From: Chloroflexia bacterium
Lineage (GTDB): Bacteria; Chloroflexota; Chloroflexia; Thermomicrobiales; CFX8
Reading direction: 5' to 3'
Assembly: GCA_013696045.1 (NCBI GenBank)
Contig: JACCZH010000398.1
Span: 1 to 6,783 of the forward strand
DNA length: 6,783 nucleotides
Below the pieces are notes generated by a model, which worked only from the letters and a program-made list of their open reading frames with translations, was not told the DNA's origin and did no database searches. Positions 5,187 to 6,783 of this stretch are shown here, in pieces. The first letter of the stretch is position 1; each line of letters begins with the position of its first letter. Made by a program: the position numbers and the translations under genes.

Positions 5187-6260
5187 TCACTCTATGCTCG
5201 CCGAGGCGGACGCCACCGGTTGCGTGGCCGGCTGCGGTTCCGCGACTGCGACCGACCGTCGGTGACGACGGAACGCGGAGTGATAAAGCGGGCCGATGGC
5301 CTTCAGCCAGCGACCGGAATAGGCGTAGCCATACACTGCGATGCCGGCGCCAACCAGAATATCAATGACATAATGCTCGCCCGTATACACCAGCGTGAAG
5401 GCCATCATGAAGCAATAGATAAACGAACCCCAACGCAGCCACCGACGGCTCGAGTGCAACGCGAAGATACAGGCCGCGACCGTGGCAGCTTGATGCATCG
5501 ATGGCATGGCCGCCACTGGATTCGGATCACCGAGCGCGCTATATGTCCGATCGTACAGCCCGGAGTGGAGCTGGCTGCCAACTTTCGCCATCACCCTGTA
5601 GATGTCCTCCTGAGGGGCACGGTCGGCGGTAAGCCACGGCGGAGCGGCGGGGGTTATGAAATAGATCGCCAGTCCAATGCCGAGCGTGATCAACATTGTT
5701 GCCAGAAAACGCCGGTAGAGATCGGGGCTGTGCCGCCAGATCAGCACCGCGATCATGTGTGGAACGAAGAAGTACGACCAGTGAATGAACGTCGTGAAAT
5801 AGTCGTACCATGCCAGGTTGAGTGGGTCGTAGAAGCGCGTCTGGAGCCAGATTGTCGGCGTATGGCCGAAGAACATGGCTCGCTCGATGCTGGTTACCTC
5901 GGCAGTGCGCAGCGGAATACCGGTTTCGTTGGCCATCGAACGGAACAGGGAGAAGGTCAGCCAGAGGGCAGCATACGGTAGGAACGCGATAGCATATTGA
6001 CGCACTCGCGAGAGCGGCACCATGGCGATGGCTGCGCCAACCGCTACACTCCATCCCAAAAATGCGGTGTCGATGTAGGTGAGTACGGCCACCAGTGTGA
6101 CGGCGACGGCCACCCGGGCGAGAAGCGCGCGCCGCTGGGCCAGGGCGATGCGTCCGACCAATCGCCGGAGCAGCGAATCTCCACGGCCACCGGGGTCAGG
6201 ACCAATGCTGTCGGCCGGAGTTTTGCTCGGGCCACTCTGGTTGTCAGGATCGTGTGACAT
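5187..6260 (-). CDS. PAP2/AUR1-type membrane phosphatase or phosphotransferase
   Basis: A 357-residue integral membrane protein of the PAP2 superfamily, related to the branch that includes inositol phosphorylceramide synthase AUR1. About 45 hydrophilic N-terminal residues precede roughly seven or eight hydrophobic segments (near 47-64, 69-83, 88-107, 157-176, 185-204, 256-269, 276-293, 299-315), and a basic C-terminal tail follows. The active-site motifs are ITPAAPPWL (202-210), NPVAAMPSMHQAAT (247-260) with His256, and YTGEHYVIDILVG (292-304) with His296 and Asp300, the nucleophile/charge-relay set of the family. The classical first motif KX6RP is not seen, as in AUR1-like members. The likely role is dephosphorylation or head-group transfer on a lipid phosphate at the membrane; the substrate cannot be told. 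It starts 13 nt after the ferredoxin stop with no clear Shine-Dalgarno, which suggests co-transcription and coupling. Confidence 0.9.
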   Translation of the reverse strand: MSHDPDNQSGPSKTPADSIGPDPGGRGDSLLRRLVGRIALAQRRALLARVAVAVTLVAVLTYIDTAFLGWSVAVGAAIAMVPLSRVRQYAIAFLPYAALWLTFSLFRSMANETGIPLRTAEVTSIERAMFFGHTPTIWLQTRFYDPLNLAWYDYFTTFIHWSYFFVPHMIAVLIWRHSPDLYRRFLATMLITLGIGLAIYFITPAAPPWLTADRAPQEDIYRVMAKVGSQLHSGLYDRTYSALGDPNPVAAMPSMHQAATVAACIFALHSSRRWLRWGSFIYCFMMAFTLVYTGEHYVIDILVGAGIAVYGYAYSGRWLKAIGPLYHSAFRRHRRSVAVAEPQPATQPVASASASIE

Positions 6261-6273
6261 CGCTTTGCTTCAT

Positions 6274-6783
6274 TTATTCAGCTTCAGGCGGCTCGAACTC
6301 AATGCGGTAGCGTGCGAGCGCCTTGGTGGTCGGGTTGACCATCGGCACGCCCTCGACTTCCTTACGGGCGATGAACCCGCGCCGGGCCTGCTCGTTGACC
6401 CAGGCGTTGTCGAACCCGGATTCCCCGGCAATCGCGGCAAACTTCTCAGCCGGAATCTTCCATCCTTCGTCAACGACGCTTCGGTAAACGGTCTCACGGC
6501 ACTGCTCATCAGGTGTCTCCGGACTCAGTATCAGGCGCTCGACCGGCTCCCCACCTTCAAGATGGGCCATTATCTCCTTGATGTCCTTCACCTGGACTCC
6601 ACTGTAGATCACCTTCTCAGGATAGACCATGAGGTTTGGTCCACAATCACAGAGATCAATCGAGTCGCACGTATTGACGAGCACATCGGCATCGAGCCCG
6701 CTCCTGCGCATGGCAATTCTGAGGCGTCCAGCGACGTTGAGCGCGCCTTTTTCCATGCAGTGCTGGGCGGTGCAGACAAGAAC
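6274..6783 (-). CDS. Thioredoxin-fold [2Fe-2S] ferredoxin with C-terminal extension, 5' end missing
   Basis: Predicted electron carrier of the NuoE-like, thioredoxin-fold [2Fe-2S] type. The frame enters from the right edge, so 169 C-terminal codons are visible and the ATG at 6756 is internal. Just before it the frame reads VLVCTAQHC, giving the first cysteine pair as C-x4-C (visible residues 4 and 9). The second cluster is NTCDSIDLCDCGPNLMVYPE, with cysteines at 39, 45 and 47 followed by the family's GPN-x-x-VYP strand. IYSGVQVKDIKEIMAHLEGGEPVERL (about 59-84) completes the domain. The spacing C-x5-C-x-C differs from the canonical C-x3-C. After about residue 88 comes an extension of some 80 residues (TPDEQCRETVYRSVVDEGW... 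to PPEAE) of mixed helix and strand, possibly winged-helix-like; I do not recognise it. Its redox partner is unknown. It precedes the PAP2 gene by 13 nt. Confidence 0.85.
   Translation of the reverse strand, partial: VLVCTAQHCMEKGALNVAGRLRIAMRRSGLDADVLVNTCDSIDLCDCGPNLMVYPEKVIYSGVQVKDIKEIMAHLEGGEPVERLILSPETPDEQCRETVYRSVVDEGWKIPAEKFAAIAGESGFDNAWVNEQARRGFIARKEVEGVPMVNPTTKALARYRIEFEPPEAE

Noticed and set aside
5176..5198. Plus-strand promoter TTGACG...TATGCT
   Set aside because: The spacer is only about 11 nt and no plus-strand gene follows.
5049..5981. Plus-strand open frame of 310 codons opposite the PAP2 gene
   Set aside because: It lies antisense to a gene with clear motifs, its product is Arg/His/Gly-rich with no recognisable domain, and no good start context is seen. 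It is a by-product of high G+C codon use.

Overview
The window (6783 bp, high G+C by eye) is dense bacterial chromosome with two gene blocks that converge at about position 4050-4100. High G+C, GTG starts, and a purine phosphoribosyltransferase carrying a nuclease-like N-terminal extension are compatible with a Chloroflexota (Thermomicrobia-like) or actinobacterial chromosome. That assignment is a guess; nothing here fixes the taxon. I see no transposase, phage gene, CRISPR array, tRNA or rRNA.

Plus-strand block (1-3436): a compact thiamin operon, thiD (5' end missing) - thiG - thiE - tenI - thiS - tenA. The first four genes are chained by 4-nt stop/start overlaps (ATGA or GTGA). thiS starts at or just after the tenI stop, and tenA starts on the base after the thiS stop codon. 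Together they cover HMP(-P) kinase, thiazole synthase, thiamin phosphate synthase, thiazole tautomerase, the sulfur-carrier protein and a TenA salvage hydrolase. The thiazole branch is: ThiS-thiocarboxylate sulfur + DXP + dehydroglycine go through ThiG to a thiazole carboxylate tautomer, TenI aromatises it, and ThiE joins it to the HMP-PP made by ThiD. TenA recycles pyrimidine from degraded thiamin. ThiC, ThiF and ThiO/ThiH are needed for the full pathway but are not in the window. Any TPP riboswitch would lie upstream of the left edge.

Between the blocks (3531-4046) is a plus-strand GNAT-family acetyltransferase with its own strong ribosome-binding site, 94 bp after tenA. It is followed by a short convergent spacer that holds two adjacent perfect inverted repeats.

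Minus-strand block (6783 down to 4100), in transcription order: a thioredoxin-fold [2Fe-2S] ferredoxin with a C-terminal extension (5' end missing), a polytopic PAP2/AUR1-type membrane phosphatase 13 nt downstream, then after 78 nt a hypoxanthine-type phosphoribosyltransferase. The last gene is the most unusual: it has a PD-(D/E)XK-like N-terminal domain and an Asn where the family's catalytic Asp is expected. I found no clear wholly new multi-gene system. The best leads are the phosphoribosyltransferase fusion and substitution, the altered cysteine spacing of the ferredoxin, and the way the ThiS C-terminal glycine codons double as the tenA ribosome-binding site.
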